The translations under genes and the position numbers were made by a program. Of a DNA stretch of 64,000 nucleotides, positions 34,887-42,289 are shown piece after piece (position 1 is the stretch's first letter; every line of letters begins with the position of its first letter). The notes below the pieces were generated by a model. It ran no database searches, was not told where the DNA came from, and was given only the letters and a program-made list of their open reading frames with translations. The stretch is from DATJLY01 sp035532935 (GTDB lineage: Bacteria; Pseudomonadota; Alphaproteobacteria; ATCC43930; CGMCC-115725), in assembly GCA_035532935.1 (NCBI GenBank), contig DATKQE010000026.1:1-64000 (forward strand). The letters are read 5' to 3'.

Positions 34887-35210
34887 CTAGAACGGCAGCT
34901 TCATCCCCGGCGGCAGCTTGAGACCGCCGGTGAGCTTGGCCATCTCTTCGCCGACATGGCTCTCGACGCGCGACTTGGCGTCGTTGAATGCGGCCAGCAC
35001 GAGGTCCTCGAGCACCTCGGTCTCGTTGGGATCGACCAGCGACTTGTCGATCTTGAGCTGCTTCATCTCGCCCTTGCCGTTGAGCGTCACCTGCACCAGG
35101 CCGCCGCCGGCGGCGCCCGTCACTTCGACCGTGTCGAGCTTCGCTTGCAGCTCGCTCATGCGCGACTGCATCTCCTGCGCCTGTTTCAGCATCTGGCCGA
35201 GATTCTTCAT
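34887..35210 (-). CDS. ybaB: Nucleoid-associated protein YbaB/EbfC
   Basis: A 107-residue protein from ATG at 35208-35210, which overlaps the dnaX stop by four bases. It starts MKNLGQMLKQAQEMQSRM, with an N-terminal helix and the VTGAAGGGLVQVTLNGKGEMK strand pair, followed by EVLEDLVLAAFNDAKSRVE. The protein dimerises and binds DNA non-specifically. The dnaX-ybaB-recR order supports the call. Confidence 0.96.
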   Translation of the reverse strand: MKNLGQMLKQAQEMQSRMSELQAKLDTVEVTGAAGGGLVQVTLNGKGEMKQLKIDKSLVDPNETEVLEDLVLAAFNDAKSRVESHVGEEMAKLTGGLKLPPGMKLPF

Positions 35211-36928
35211 GGCGACTCGTCTCCTTCGCTGCGCTCGTCGGCGCCGTCGGGCGGTTCGGGATGGGCCGGCTCGAGCGGTGCGAGATCGCGCACCGCCTCG
35301 ATCCGCGCGCCGGGAAAGGTCTCGAGCACGGCGCGCACCAGCGGGTGCTGCGCCGCTTCGCTGCGCATCGTGCGCTCGCGCGACTGCGCCTCCTCGCGCA
35401 AGGTCGGCCCGCCCGGCTCGGCCGAGACGCTCACCACCCAGCGCCGCCCGGTCCATTGCGTCAGCAACTGACCGAGGCGGTTGCTGAGGTCGCGCGGCGC
35501 GGCCTCGGTCGGGTGCAGCTCGATCCGCCCGGGCTCGAAATGCACGAGATGAACATTGGCATAAAGATGCGAGCGCAGCACCGCCTCGCGGTGCTGATCG
35601 AACAGCTCGACCACGTCGAGGAAGCTCTGCGGTTCGGGCATCGCCGCGGGCGCCGGCGCGGCTTGGGGCAGCGCCATGGCGCGCGGCTGCGGCGCCGACG
35701 CCGGCGCGGCCATCGCGACGCGCGGCGGCGGCGGCGGCGGTGCGGCCGGGCCCGGTGCCTGCGCCGGGGCGCTGTCGAGCACCCGCACCAATTCGGCCGG
35801 CGACGGCAGGTCGGCGACATAGGCGAGCCGCACCAGCACCATTTCCGCAGCCTCGATCGGCGACGGCGCGGATTGCGCCTCGCCGAGGCCCTTGAGCAGC
35901 ATCTGCCAGGCACGGGCAAGCGCCGGAATGCCGAGACGCTCGGCCAGCGCCAGGCCCCGGGCGCGTTCCCCTTCGAGCACCGGATCGCCCTCGCCCGCCG
36001 CCGGCGACAGCTTGAGCCGGGTCAGGAAATGGACCAGTTCCAACAAATCCTGCAGCACCAACACCGGGTCGGCACCGCCCTCGTAGAGCGCGTTCATGCG
36101 CTTGAGCGCGCCCGCCGCATCGCCCCGGAGCGCCGCCTCGATCAGGTCGAAGACGAGCGCGCGATCGGCGATGCCGAGCATCTCGCGCACCGCCGCCTCG
36201 CCGACCTCGCCGCCGCCCAACGCGATCGCCTGGTCGAGCAGCGACAGCCCGTCACGCACCGAGCCGTCGGCCGCGCGGGCGATGAGGGCGATGGCGGCGG
36301 GCGCGGCCGTCACCGACTCGGCGGTCGCGATCGCGGCATAATGCGCGGCCAGCAGCTCGGCCGGCACACGACGCAGCGAAAAGCGCTGGCAGCGCGACAG
36401 CACCGTGATCGGCACCTTGTGGATTTCGGTGGTGGCGAAGATGAACTTGACGTCGGGCGGCGGCTCCTCGAGCGTCTTCAACAGCGCGTTGAAGGCGTTG
36501 CGCGACAGCATGTGCACTTCGTCGATGATGTAGACCTTGAAGCGCGCCGCGACCGGCTTGTAGCGCACGCCCTCGGTCAACTCGCGGATGTCGTCGACGC
36601 CGGTGCGCGAGGCCGCGTCCATCTCCATCACATCGACATGGCGGTCCTCGGCGATCGCCCGGCACGGCTCGCATTGGCCGCAGGGATCGGCGGTCGGGCC
36701 GCCCTTCCCGTCCGCGCCGACGCAGTTGAGCGCGCGCGCGAGGATGCGGGCGGTGGTGGTCTTGCCGACCCCGCGCACGCCGCACAGGATGAAGGCATGC
36801 GCAATCCGGCCGGTGGCGATGGCATTGGTGAGCGTGCGCACCATCGCTTCCTGGCCGATCAGCTCGGCGAAGCGGCTGGGGCGGTATTTGCGCGCGAGCA
36901 CGCGGTAGGCGGTGCCCGGCTCGCTCAT
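35207..36928 (-). CDS. dnaX: DNA polymerase III subunits gamma and tau
   Basis: A 573-residue protein from MSEPGTAYRV; a further in-frame start at 36970 would reach into the SRP RNA. The AAA+ clamp-loader part has FILCGVRGVGKTTTARIL (Walker A), four zinc cysteines in CVGADGKG...CGQCEPC, VYIIDEVHMLSRNAFNAL (Walker B) and FIFATTEIHKVPITVLSRCQRF (sensor 1). A Pro/Ala-rich linker near 390-450 leads to the C-terminal domain of tau. No obvious slippery heptamer for programmed frameshifting was seen. Confidence 0.96.
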   Translation of the reverse strand: MSEPGTAYRVLARKYRPSRFAELIGQEAMVRTLTNAIATGRIAHAFILCGVRGVGKTTTARILARALNCVGADGKGGPTADPCGQCEPCRAIAEDRHVDVMEMDAASRTGVDDIRELTEGVRYKPVAARFKVYIIDEVHMLSRNAFNALLKTLEEPPPDVKFIFATTEIHKVPITVLSRCQRFSLRRVPAELLAAHYAAIATAESVTAAPAAIALIARAADGSVRDGLSLLDQAIALGGGEVGEAAVREMLGIADRALVFDLIEAALRGDAAGALKRMNALYEGGADPVLVLQDLLELVHFLTRLKLSPAAGEGDPVLEGERARGLALAERLGIPALARAWQMLLKGLGEAQSAPSPIEAAEMVLVRLAYVADLPSPAELVRVLDSAPAQAPGPAAPPPPPPRVAMAAPASAPQPRAMALPQAAPAPAAMPEPQSFLDVVELFDQHREAVLRSHLYANVHLVHFEPGRIELHPTEAAPRDLSNRLGQLLTQWTGRRWVVSVSAEPGGPTLREEAQSRERTMRSEAAQHPLVRAVLETFPGARIEAVRDLAPLEPAHPEPPDGADERSEGDESP

Positions 36929-36951
36929 GGCTGCACCTTCGGATGGGCGGA

Positions 36952-37051
36952 GTGGGAGACTGAACGGCAACCCAGACCAAAACTCGTTACGGCTGCTTCC
37001 TTCCGGACCTGACCGGGTTGGCGAGGGACCTGTCCGCCGCCAGCCTCCCGC
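36952..37051 (-). ncRNA. ffs: Signal recognition particle RNA, small bacterial type (4.5S)
   Basis: On the minus strand the universally conserved core GGTCAGGTCCGGAAGGAAGC, including the GGAA tetraloop and the Ffh-binding symmetric loop, lies within about 100 bases. The ends pair: GGGAGGCTG (37041-37049) with CAGTCTCCC (36954-36962), with one G-U wobble. It binds Ffh for co-translational membrane targeting. It lies directly upstream of dnaX, a common alphaproteobacterial position. Exact ends are estimated from the helix. Confidence 0.93.
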
Positions 37052-37054
37052 GCC

Positions 37055-37090
37055 ACTATATCAGGTCCGAGCGCCACCGGCGCAAGGACG
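37055..37090 (-). promoter_or_regulatory. Promoter for the SRP RNA
   Basis: TATAGT on the minus strand at 37055-37060 ends six bases before the paired 5' end of the RNA at 37049, the correct spacing for a -10 box. A TTGCGC lies upstream, giving a 19-base spacer to TATAGT or 17 to the overlapping GATATA. Confidence 0.5.
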
Positions 37091-37138
37091 AAGCCGGCCG
37101 CTTGCCCGGCGGGCGCGCTTCCCCCTAAGAAGCGCAGC

Positions 37139-38047
37139 ATGACCGACGTCAATTTCTATGCGGGCGGCGCGCTCGACCGCGCGGCGCCGCGGCGCAAGGA
37201 CGGGGCGTGGATCGCCGCGCTCCTCGAGGACGCCGAAAGCCGCTTCGTCGCCATCTGGCGCGGCCAGAATCTTGTCCTGGCCGAGGATGGCGGGGCGCCG
37301 CGCGCGGCATTGCTGGAGCGCCGGGCCGTCGCCGCGCTCGCCGGCGAGCCGGTGCTGCTGGGGCTGATCGAGGCACGTGCCTATTTCGCGGTCGATGTCT
37401 CGTCCGTCGAGGCGCCGCTCGCCGCGTTCGCGACCGCCGAACCAATGGCGTTCACCGATCTGCGCCGTGTCGGGCCGCTGCTGCCGCGCCAGGAGGGCGC
37501 GCTTTTGGCCTATGCGCGCGGCATCGCCTATTGGCACGAGCGCCATCGCTTCTGCGGCGTGTGCGGTGCGCCGACGCGGAGCGAGGAGGGCGGACATGTG
37601 CGACGCTGCAGCGATTCTGGCTGCGCCACCGCGCATTTCCCGCGCACCGACCCGGCGGTGATCATGCTGGTTCATGACGGCGAGCGCTGTCTCTTGGGCC
37701 GCAAGCCGGGCTGGCCCGCGGGCATGCACTCGACGCTGGCCGGCTTCGTCGAGCCGGGCGAGAGCCTCGAAGAGGCGGTGGCGCGCGAAGTGTTCGAGGA
37801 AACCGGCATCCGCGTCGACGAGGTCGCCTATCATTCCTCGCAGCCCTGGCCATTCCCGGCCTCGCTCATGCTCGGCTTCCACGCCCGCGCCCGCTCGCAC
37901 GAGATCACTGTCGATCCCGAGGAGCTGGAACACGCCGCGTGGTACGAGCGCGGCGATCTCCTCGCGCGGCATGACGACGACACGATGCGCCTGCCGCGCC
38001 GCGACTCGATCGCCCGCCGCCTGGTCGAGGACTGGCTGCGCCGCTGA
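37139..38047 (+). CDS. nudC: NAD(+) diphosphatase (NADH pyrophosphatase)
   Basis: A 302-residue Nudix enzyme with the NudC layout: an N-terminal domain, a zinc ribbon with paired cysteines (CGVCGAPT, then CSDSGC), a Nudix box GFVEPGESLEEAVAREVFEETGI, and the NudC-specific SQPWPFPASLMLGF just after it. It cleaves NAD(H), and can decap NAD-RNA. It is divergent from the SRP RNA and converges with the DUF2218 gene, stops four bases apart. Confidence 0.95.
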   Translation: MTDVNFYAGGALDRAAPRRKDGAWIAALLEDAESRFVAIWRGQNLVLAEDGGAPRAALLERRAVAALAGEPVLLGLIEARAYFAVDVSSVEAPLAAFATAEPMAFTDLRRVGPLLPRQEGALLAYARGIAYWHERHRFCGVCGAPTRSEEGGHVRRCSDSGCATAHFPRTDPAVIMLVHDGERCLLGRKPGWPAGMHSTLAGFVEPGESLEEAVAREVFEETGIRVDEVAYHSSQPWPFPASLMLGFHARARSHEITVDPEELEHAAWYERGDLLARHDDDTMRLPRRDSIARRLVEDWLRR

Positions 38048-38050
38048 TCC

Positions 38051-38353
38051 TCAGCCGGCGGCGCGGCGCCAGACGATCGCAGGCTTGTCGCGGAAGGCGA
38101 AGCGTTCGAGATGGCGGACGACGGTGTGCTCGAGCCGGGCCAGCGCGGCCTCGTCCCCGGCCTCGGCGCGGAGCACGAGGAGCGCGGGCTCCGGCACCGC
38201 CATCCGGCACACGCCATAGGGGAATTCGACGCTGCCCTCGGCCGCGCCGCATTGCGCCGGCAGGCGATGCTCGAAATGCTTGCAGAGCTGGGTCATATAG
38301 CGCTGTGCGAGCGCGGTCGCGACGCGCGCCTCGGCGGTAAGAACCGGGTCCAT
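38051..38353 (-). CDS. DUF2218 domain protein
   Basis: A 100-residue protein with the DUF2218 pattern: ARVATALAQRYMTQLCKHFEHRLPA, FPYGVCRM, and LERLEHTVV-type HLERFAFRDKP near the C terminus. Function unknown; members are often co-encoded with metal or iron uptake or with PadR-like regulators. The start shares one base with the stop of the upstream regulator gene (TGATG-type junction), so they form an operon. Confidence 0.85.
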   Translation of the reverse strand: MDPVLTAEARVATALAQRYMTQLCKHFEHRLPAQCGAAEGSVEFPYGVCRMAVPEPALLVLRAEAGDEAALARLEHTVVRHLERFAFRDKPAIVWRRAAG

Positions 38354-38916
38354 CAGGTGCGCTCCACCGTGACCGCCGCGGCGTCGAGCGCGGCGACGAT
38401 GGCGGCACTTTCGGCCTCGCTCAAGGGACCCCGCGCCAGGCGCAGGCGAAGCGCCAAGCGCAGATTCTGCATCGCCCGCACCAATTGCGGCGACGGTCCG
38501 CCGCCATGGGCGGCACTGATCTCGCCGATGCGGGCGAAAATGGCGTCGACCAGCGCCCGGTTGGCCGCAAGCGCGGCCTCGCCCTCGGCGGTCATGGCAT
38601 AGAGCTTCTTGCCGCCCTGGCTCGCAGTGACGGTGGTGTAGCCCAACTCCTCGAGCAGCGTCAGAGTCGGATAGATGACGCCGGGACTTGGACTGTAGGA
38701 ACCCGCGAGCCGTTCCTCGATGTCCTTGATGATCTCATAGCCGTGGCGCGGCTTCTCGGCGATCAGCCGCAGGATGACGAAGCGGAGATCACCCTGGTCG
38801 AACACGCGACCGCGGCCGCCGCGCATGTGATCGAAACCGCGTCCGCCGTGGCGGCCGAACCATTCGCCGCGGGCATAGCGGCGCCCATGACATCCCCCGA
38901 AAGCCTTACCGCACAT
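38353..38916 (-). CDS. PadR family transcriptional regulator with His/Gly-rich N terminus
   Basis: A 187-residue regulator. The first 35 residues are rich in Gly, His, Arg and Cys (two cysteines in MCGKAFGGCHGRRY) and could bind metal. The PadR winged helix follows: DLRFVILRLIAEKPRHGYEIIKDIEERL, then SPSPGVIYPTLTLLEELGY and QGGKKLYAMTAEGEAAL. A C-terminal helix would give the dimer. GGAGG precedes the ATG and an inverted repeat lies immediately upstream, so it is probably autoregulated and controls the DUF2218 gene. Confidence 0.9.
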   Translation of the reverse strand: MCGKAFGGCHGRRYARGEWFGRHGGRGFDHMRGGRGRVFDQGDLRFVILRLIAEKPRHGYEIIKDIEERLAGSYSPSPGVIYPTLTLLEELGYTTVTASQGGKKLYAMTAEGEAALAANRALVDAIFARIGEISAAHGGGPSPQLVRAMQNLRLALRLRLARGPLSEAESAAIVAALDAAAVTVERT

Positions 38917-38929
38917 GTTGCCTCCTTAT

Positions 38930-38955
38930 GATATATCTACTTAAAGATATATCTT
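38930..38955. promoter_or_regulatory. PadR-type operator, inverted repeat GATATATCT
   Basis: GATATATCT (38930-38938) and AGATATATC (38945-38953) form a perfect inverted repeat with a six-base spacer; AAGATATATCTT (38944-38955) is itself palindromic. The element is AT-rich against a GC-rich background and lies 14 bases upstream of the regulator's start, matching the ATAT-rich operators of PadR-like repressors. Confidence 0.7.
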
Positions 38956-38983
38956 AGATATGGCAAATGTCAACCGGCGCCGG

Positions 38984-39859
38984 TCATCCGTCGTCGATCT
39001 GGCTGGCGGCGGTTCGGAAGGGATGGGCGAGATAGGTGCCGAGCATCTTCACCTCGCGGCTGAAGAAGCGCAGTTCCTCGAACGCCAGTTCGAGCGCGCG
39101 GTCGAGCGGATGGCCTTCGACATCGGCATAGAACTGCGTCGCGGTGAAGCTGCCGCCGACCATGTAGCTTTCGAGCTTGGTCATGTTGACGCCGTTGGTG
39201 GCGAACCCGCCGAGCGCCTTGTAGAGCGCCGCCGGCACGTTGCGGACGCGGAAGATGAAGGTCGTGACCTTGAGGCTGCCGTCATTCGGCAGCGGCCGCG
39301 GCCGCGGCGCCATGACGAGAAACCGCGTGGTGTTGTGCTCCTCGTCCTCGATGTTCTCCTTGAGCGAGACGAGCCCGTAGATGCGGCCGGCAAGTTCGGA
39401 CGCGATCGCGGCCGTGCTGGTGTCGCCGCGCGCCGCCACTTCCGCCGCGGCGCCCGCGGTGTCGGCGACGACCACCGGCCGCAGCCCCAGCGCGCGCGTC
39501 AGATTGCGGCACTGCGACAGCGCGTGAACATGGCTGCGCACGGTCTTGAGGCCTTCGAGCGTCGCCCCCGGCAGCGCAAGGAGGTGGTGGTTCACGCGCT
39601 GGAAATGCTCGCCGATGATGTAGAGGCCCGATTGCGGCATGAGGCGATGGATGTCGGCGACACGGCCCGCGACCGAGTTCTCGATCGGCAGCATGGCGAG
39701 GCTCGCGCGCCCGTCCTTCACCGCCGCCATGGCGTCCTCGAACGTGTCGCAGGCGAGCGTCTGCCGGCCCGGATAGACCTCGCGGCACGCGAGATCGGAA
39801 TAGGCGCCGGGCTCGCCTTGAAAGGCAATGACGCCCGCAGGCTCGGAAACATCGGTCAT
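38984..39859 (-). CDS. pheA: Prephenate dehydratase
   Basis: A 291-residue enzyme with a dehydratase domain and C-terminal ACT domain. IAFQGEPGAYSDLACREV, LPIENSVAGRVADIH, and the TRF motif in NTTRFLVMAP carry substrate binding; the ACT regulatory site is in KVTTFIFRVRNVPAALYKALGGFATNGVNMTKLESYM. It makes phenylpyruvate for phenylalanine and should be feedback-inhibited by phenylalanine. The start overlaps the kdsB stop by four bases. Confidence 0.96.
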   Translation of the reverse strand: MTDVSEPAGVIAFQGEPGAYSDLACREVYPGRQTLACDTFEDAMAAVKDGRASLAMLPIENSVAGRVADIHRLMPQSGLYIIGEHFQRVNHHLLALPGATLEGLKTVRSHVHALSQCRNLTRALGLRPVVVADTAGAAAEVAARGDTSTAAIASELAGRIYGLVSLKENIEDEEHNTTRFLVMAPRPRPLPNDGSLKVTTFIFRVRNVPAALYKALGGFATNGVNMTKLESYMVGGSFTATQFYADVEGHPLDRALELAFEELRFFSREVKMLGTYLAHPFRTAASQIDDG

Positions 39860-40596
39860 GGCGGGGCTGCGGCGAAGAGCGCGCGGGCGCGGGCGAGATC
39901 TTCGGGAGTATCGACACCGAGCGGGACGCTGTCAACGAGCGCCACCGCGATGCGCATGCCGGCTTCGAGCGCGCGCAGCTGTTCGAGGCGCTCGCGCTGC
40001 TCGATCGTGCAAGGCGGCAGCGCGACGAAGCGCTCGAGCGCGGCGCGGCGGAACGCATAAATGCCGATGTGGTGATAGTGCGCGCCCTCGCCCCACGGCA
40101 CCGCCAGGCGGCTGAAATAAAGCGCCCGCGCCACGCGCGCCCCCGGGGCGAAGCCGGCCGCGATCTTGACCACGCTCGCCGCCGCGAGCTCGTCCGGGTC
40201 GCGGATCGGCGCCGCCAGCGTCGCGATGTCGACGGCCGCGTCGGCGAGCGGATCGAGCGCCGCGCGGATCGCCTCGGGCGCGATCAGTGGCAGGTCGCCC
40301 TGCAAATTGACGACGACATCGTGCCGCCGCTCGGGATCGAGCGCGGCAAGCGCCTCGTGCACGCGATCCGACCCCGAAGGGTGATCGGCCCGCGTGAGCA
40401 CGGCATGCCCGCCCGCTTCCGCAATCACGGCGGCGATTTCGCGATCGCCGCAGGCCACGGCCACCGGCCCGATCCCGGCGGCGACGGCGCGGCGCCAGAC
40501 TTGGACGATCATCGGCGCGCCGCCGATGAGCGCCAGCGGCTTGCCGGGAAGCCGCGTCGAGGCAAGCCGTGCGGGAATAACGACGATCGGATTCAT
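39856..40596 (-). CDS. kdsB: 3-deoxy-manno-octulosonate cytidylyltransferase
   Basis: A 246-residue enzyme from MNPIVVIPARLASTRLPGKPL, which is the KdsB signature; the frame upstream to 40674 has no support. LTRADHPSGSDRVHEAL, VVNLQGDLPLI and VDTPEDLARARALF complete the family pattern. It activates Kdo with CTP for lipopolysaccharide core synthesis. Coupled to pheA as in many Rhodospirillales. Confidence 0.96.
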   Translation of the reverse strand: MNPIVVIPARLASTRLPGKPLALIGGAPMIVQVWRRAVAAGIGPVAVACGDREIAAVIAEAGGHAVLTRADHPSGSDRVHEALAALDPERRHDVVVNLQGDLPLIAPEAIRAALDPLADAAVDIATLAAPIRDPDELAAASVVKIAAGFAPGARVARALYFSRLAVPWGEGAHYHHIGIYAFRRAALERFVALPPCTIEQRERLEQLRALEAGMRIAVALVDSVPLGVDTPEDLARARALFAAAPP

Positions 40597-40775
40597 CGCA
40601 GCATCCAAGACATTATCGAGGGCTGAGGATTGCGGCGTTATGCCGCACGATGCAAGTGCCGAGGCTTCAATCACATTTCGTTTGAGTTGTCAGCGAAAAT
40701 TGGCTTCTCTCCGGTGGGCGAAAAGATCATTCCCTGCGCTTTGCGGGGTGCTCTCATGTCCGCGAGGGGAGGCGC

Positions 40776-41420
40776 ATGTCATTCGAGGCTAACAAGATCG
40801 CGGCCGCGGTACTGGTCGCGCTGATCGTCGCGATGGTGTCGGGCATCCTCGCGGATCACCTCGTCGAGCCGCACATGCTGGCCAAGAACGTCTATCAGGT
40901 CGCGGGCGCCCCGGAATCGAGTGCACCGAGCCAGGCGGCGAAGCCCGCCGGGCCTGAGCCGATCGGGCCGTATTTGGCCAAAGCCAGCGCCGATGCCGGC
41001 AAGAACGACACCAAGGTCTGCCAGGCGTGCCACACCTTCGACAAGGGCCAGCCCAATCGCATCGGCCCCAATCTCTACAGCGTCGTCGGCGGGGGCATTG
41101 CGGAGGATCGCGGCAATTTTGATTTCTCCTCGGCGCTCAAAAAGGCGGGCGGCGGAAAGACCTGGACGCCCGACCTGTTGAACGACTGGCTCTACAAGCC
41201 GCAGGTGTTCGCGCCCGGGACCAAGATGACCTTTATTGGCATCCCCAAGGTGCGGGAGCGGGCCGACATCATCGCCTATCTCAACTCGCTGAGCGACCAC
41301 CCGCAGCCGCTCGCGAGCGCCGCGCCGGCGCCGGCGCCGGCGCCGGGCGCGAAGGCACCGGCCGCGGGGGCGCAAGCGCCGGCGGCGCCCGCTGCCGCTC
41401 CGCCATCGGGTGGCAAATAG
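40776..41420 (+). CDS. Membrane-anchored c-type cytochrome (CycM-like)
   Basis: A 214-residue protein with an N-terminal membrane anchor (about 8-28), a short linker, and one heme domain with CQACH (heme binding), GPNLYSVVGG, and the axial methionine in PGTKMTF followed by DIIAYLNSLS. The last 45 residues are an Ala/Pro-rich low-complexity tail. This is the class I cytochrome c552/CycM type that carries electrons between the bc1 complex and oxidases. It faces the periplasm. Frequently found beside kdsB and pheA. Confidence 0.92.
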   Translation: MSFEANKIAAAVLVALIVAMVSGILADHLVEPHMLAKNVYQVAGAPESSAPSQAAKPAGPEPIGPYLAKASADAGKNDTKVCQACHTFDKGQPNRIGPNLYSVVGGGIAEDRGNFDFSSALKKAGGGKTWTPDLLNDWLYKPQVFAPGTKMTFIGIPKVRERADIIAYLNSLSDHPQPLASAAPAPAPAPGAKAPAAGAQAPAAPAAAPPSGGK

Positions 41421-41424
41421 CGGC

Positions 41425-42204
41425 ATGAGCGCGGGGGTGAGCGCGGACCATCTCGCGCTCGCTCATGCGCTCGCCGACGCCGCCGGCACGGTGGCACGAC
41501 GCTATTTCCGCCAGAAGATCGCCATCGACGCCAAGCCCGACCTCACCCCCGTCACCATCGCCGATCGCGAGGCCGAAGCGGCGATGCGCGGCCTCATCGC
41601 CGCGACGTTTCCCGCGCATGGCATCATCGGCGAGGAAGAGGGACGCGTACGCGCGGATGCCGAGTTCGTGTGGGTGCTGGACCCGATCGACGGCACCAAG
41701 AACTTCATCAGCGGCATTCCGCTGTTCGGGACGCTGATCGGCCTCGCCCATCGCGGCCGGCCGATCCTGGGCGTGATCGATCAGCCAGTGCTGCGCGAGC
41801 GCTGGGTCGGGGCGGCGGGACAGGACTCGACCCTGAACGGCGCCCGGGTCCGGAGCCGCGCTTGCGCCGCGCTTGCCGACGCGACGCTCTATTCGACCTC
41901 GCCCGACATGTTTGCGGGCGCCGATGCGGCGCGGTTCCAGTGTCTCAGGCAGGCGGTCCGGCTCGCGCGCTTCGGCGCCGATTGCTATGCCTATGCCCAG
42001 CTCGCGACCGGCTTCATCGACCTCGTGGTGGAGCGCGACCTCAAGCCTTACGATTATTGCGCCCTGGTACCCGTGATCGAAGGCGCGGGCGGCACCGTGA
42101 CCGACTGGGACGGGCGGGCGCTCGATCTCGGCTCGGACGGGCGGGTCATCGCCTGCGGCGACCGCCGCCTCGCCGCCCCGGCGCGGGCGCTGCTCGTCGG
42201 CTGA
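41425..42204 (+). CDS. hisN: Histidinol-phosphatase, inositol monophosphatase family
   Basis: A 259-residue member of the IMPase fold from ATG at 41425; a GTG at 41410 is in frame. Metal-binding motifs are GIIGEEEGRV, WVLDPIDGTKNFISGIP and KPYDYCALVPVIEGAGG. The second motif and the overall length match alphaproteobacterial HisN-type histidinol-phosphate phosphatases rather than SuhB. It follows the cytochrome gene by four bases. Confidence 0.85.
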   Translation: MSAGVSADHLALAHALADAAGTVARRYFRQKIAIDAKPDLTPVTIADREAEAAMRGLIAATFPAHGIIGEEEGRVRADAEFVWVLDPIDGTKNFISGIPLFGTLIGLAHRGRPILGVIDQPVLRERWVGAAGQDSTLNGARVRSRACAALADATLYSTSPDMFAGADAARFQCLRQAVRLARFGADCYAYAQLATGFIDLVVERDLKPYDYCALVPVIEGAGGTVTDWDGRALDLGSDGRVIACGDRRLAAPARALLVG

Positions 42205-42289
42205 GCCCGCAGCGGCGGCATCGTGCTGCCACGCCGCGCCGATTCCTCTAGAGTGGCGTTATCCTCGTTGCAGGGCTGAGGTGTACGGC

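Noticed and set aside
35720..35760. GGC-repeat stretch as a microsatellite
   Set aside because: It encodes the Pro-rich linker of the DNA polymerase III tau subunit; composition explains it.
36929..36970. Longer dnaX start upstream
   Set aside because: It would read into the SRP RNA gene; MSEPGTAYRVLARKYRP is the conserved start.
38984..40060. Plus-strand frame at 38960-40060 over pheA
   Set aside because: Antisense to pheA and kdsB, which have full motif sets.
40631..40647. TGCGGC-GTTAT-GCCGCA hairpin upstream of kdsB as a terminator
   Set aside because: Short stem and no T-run; left unassigned.
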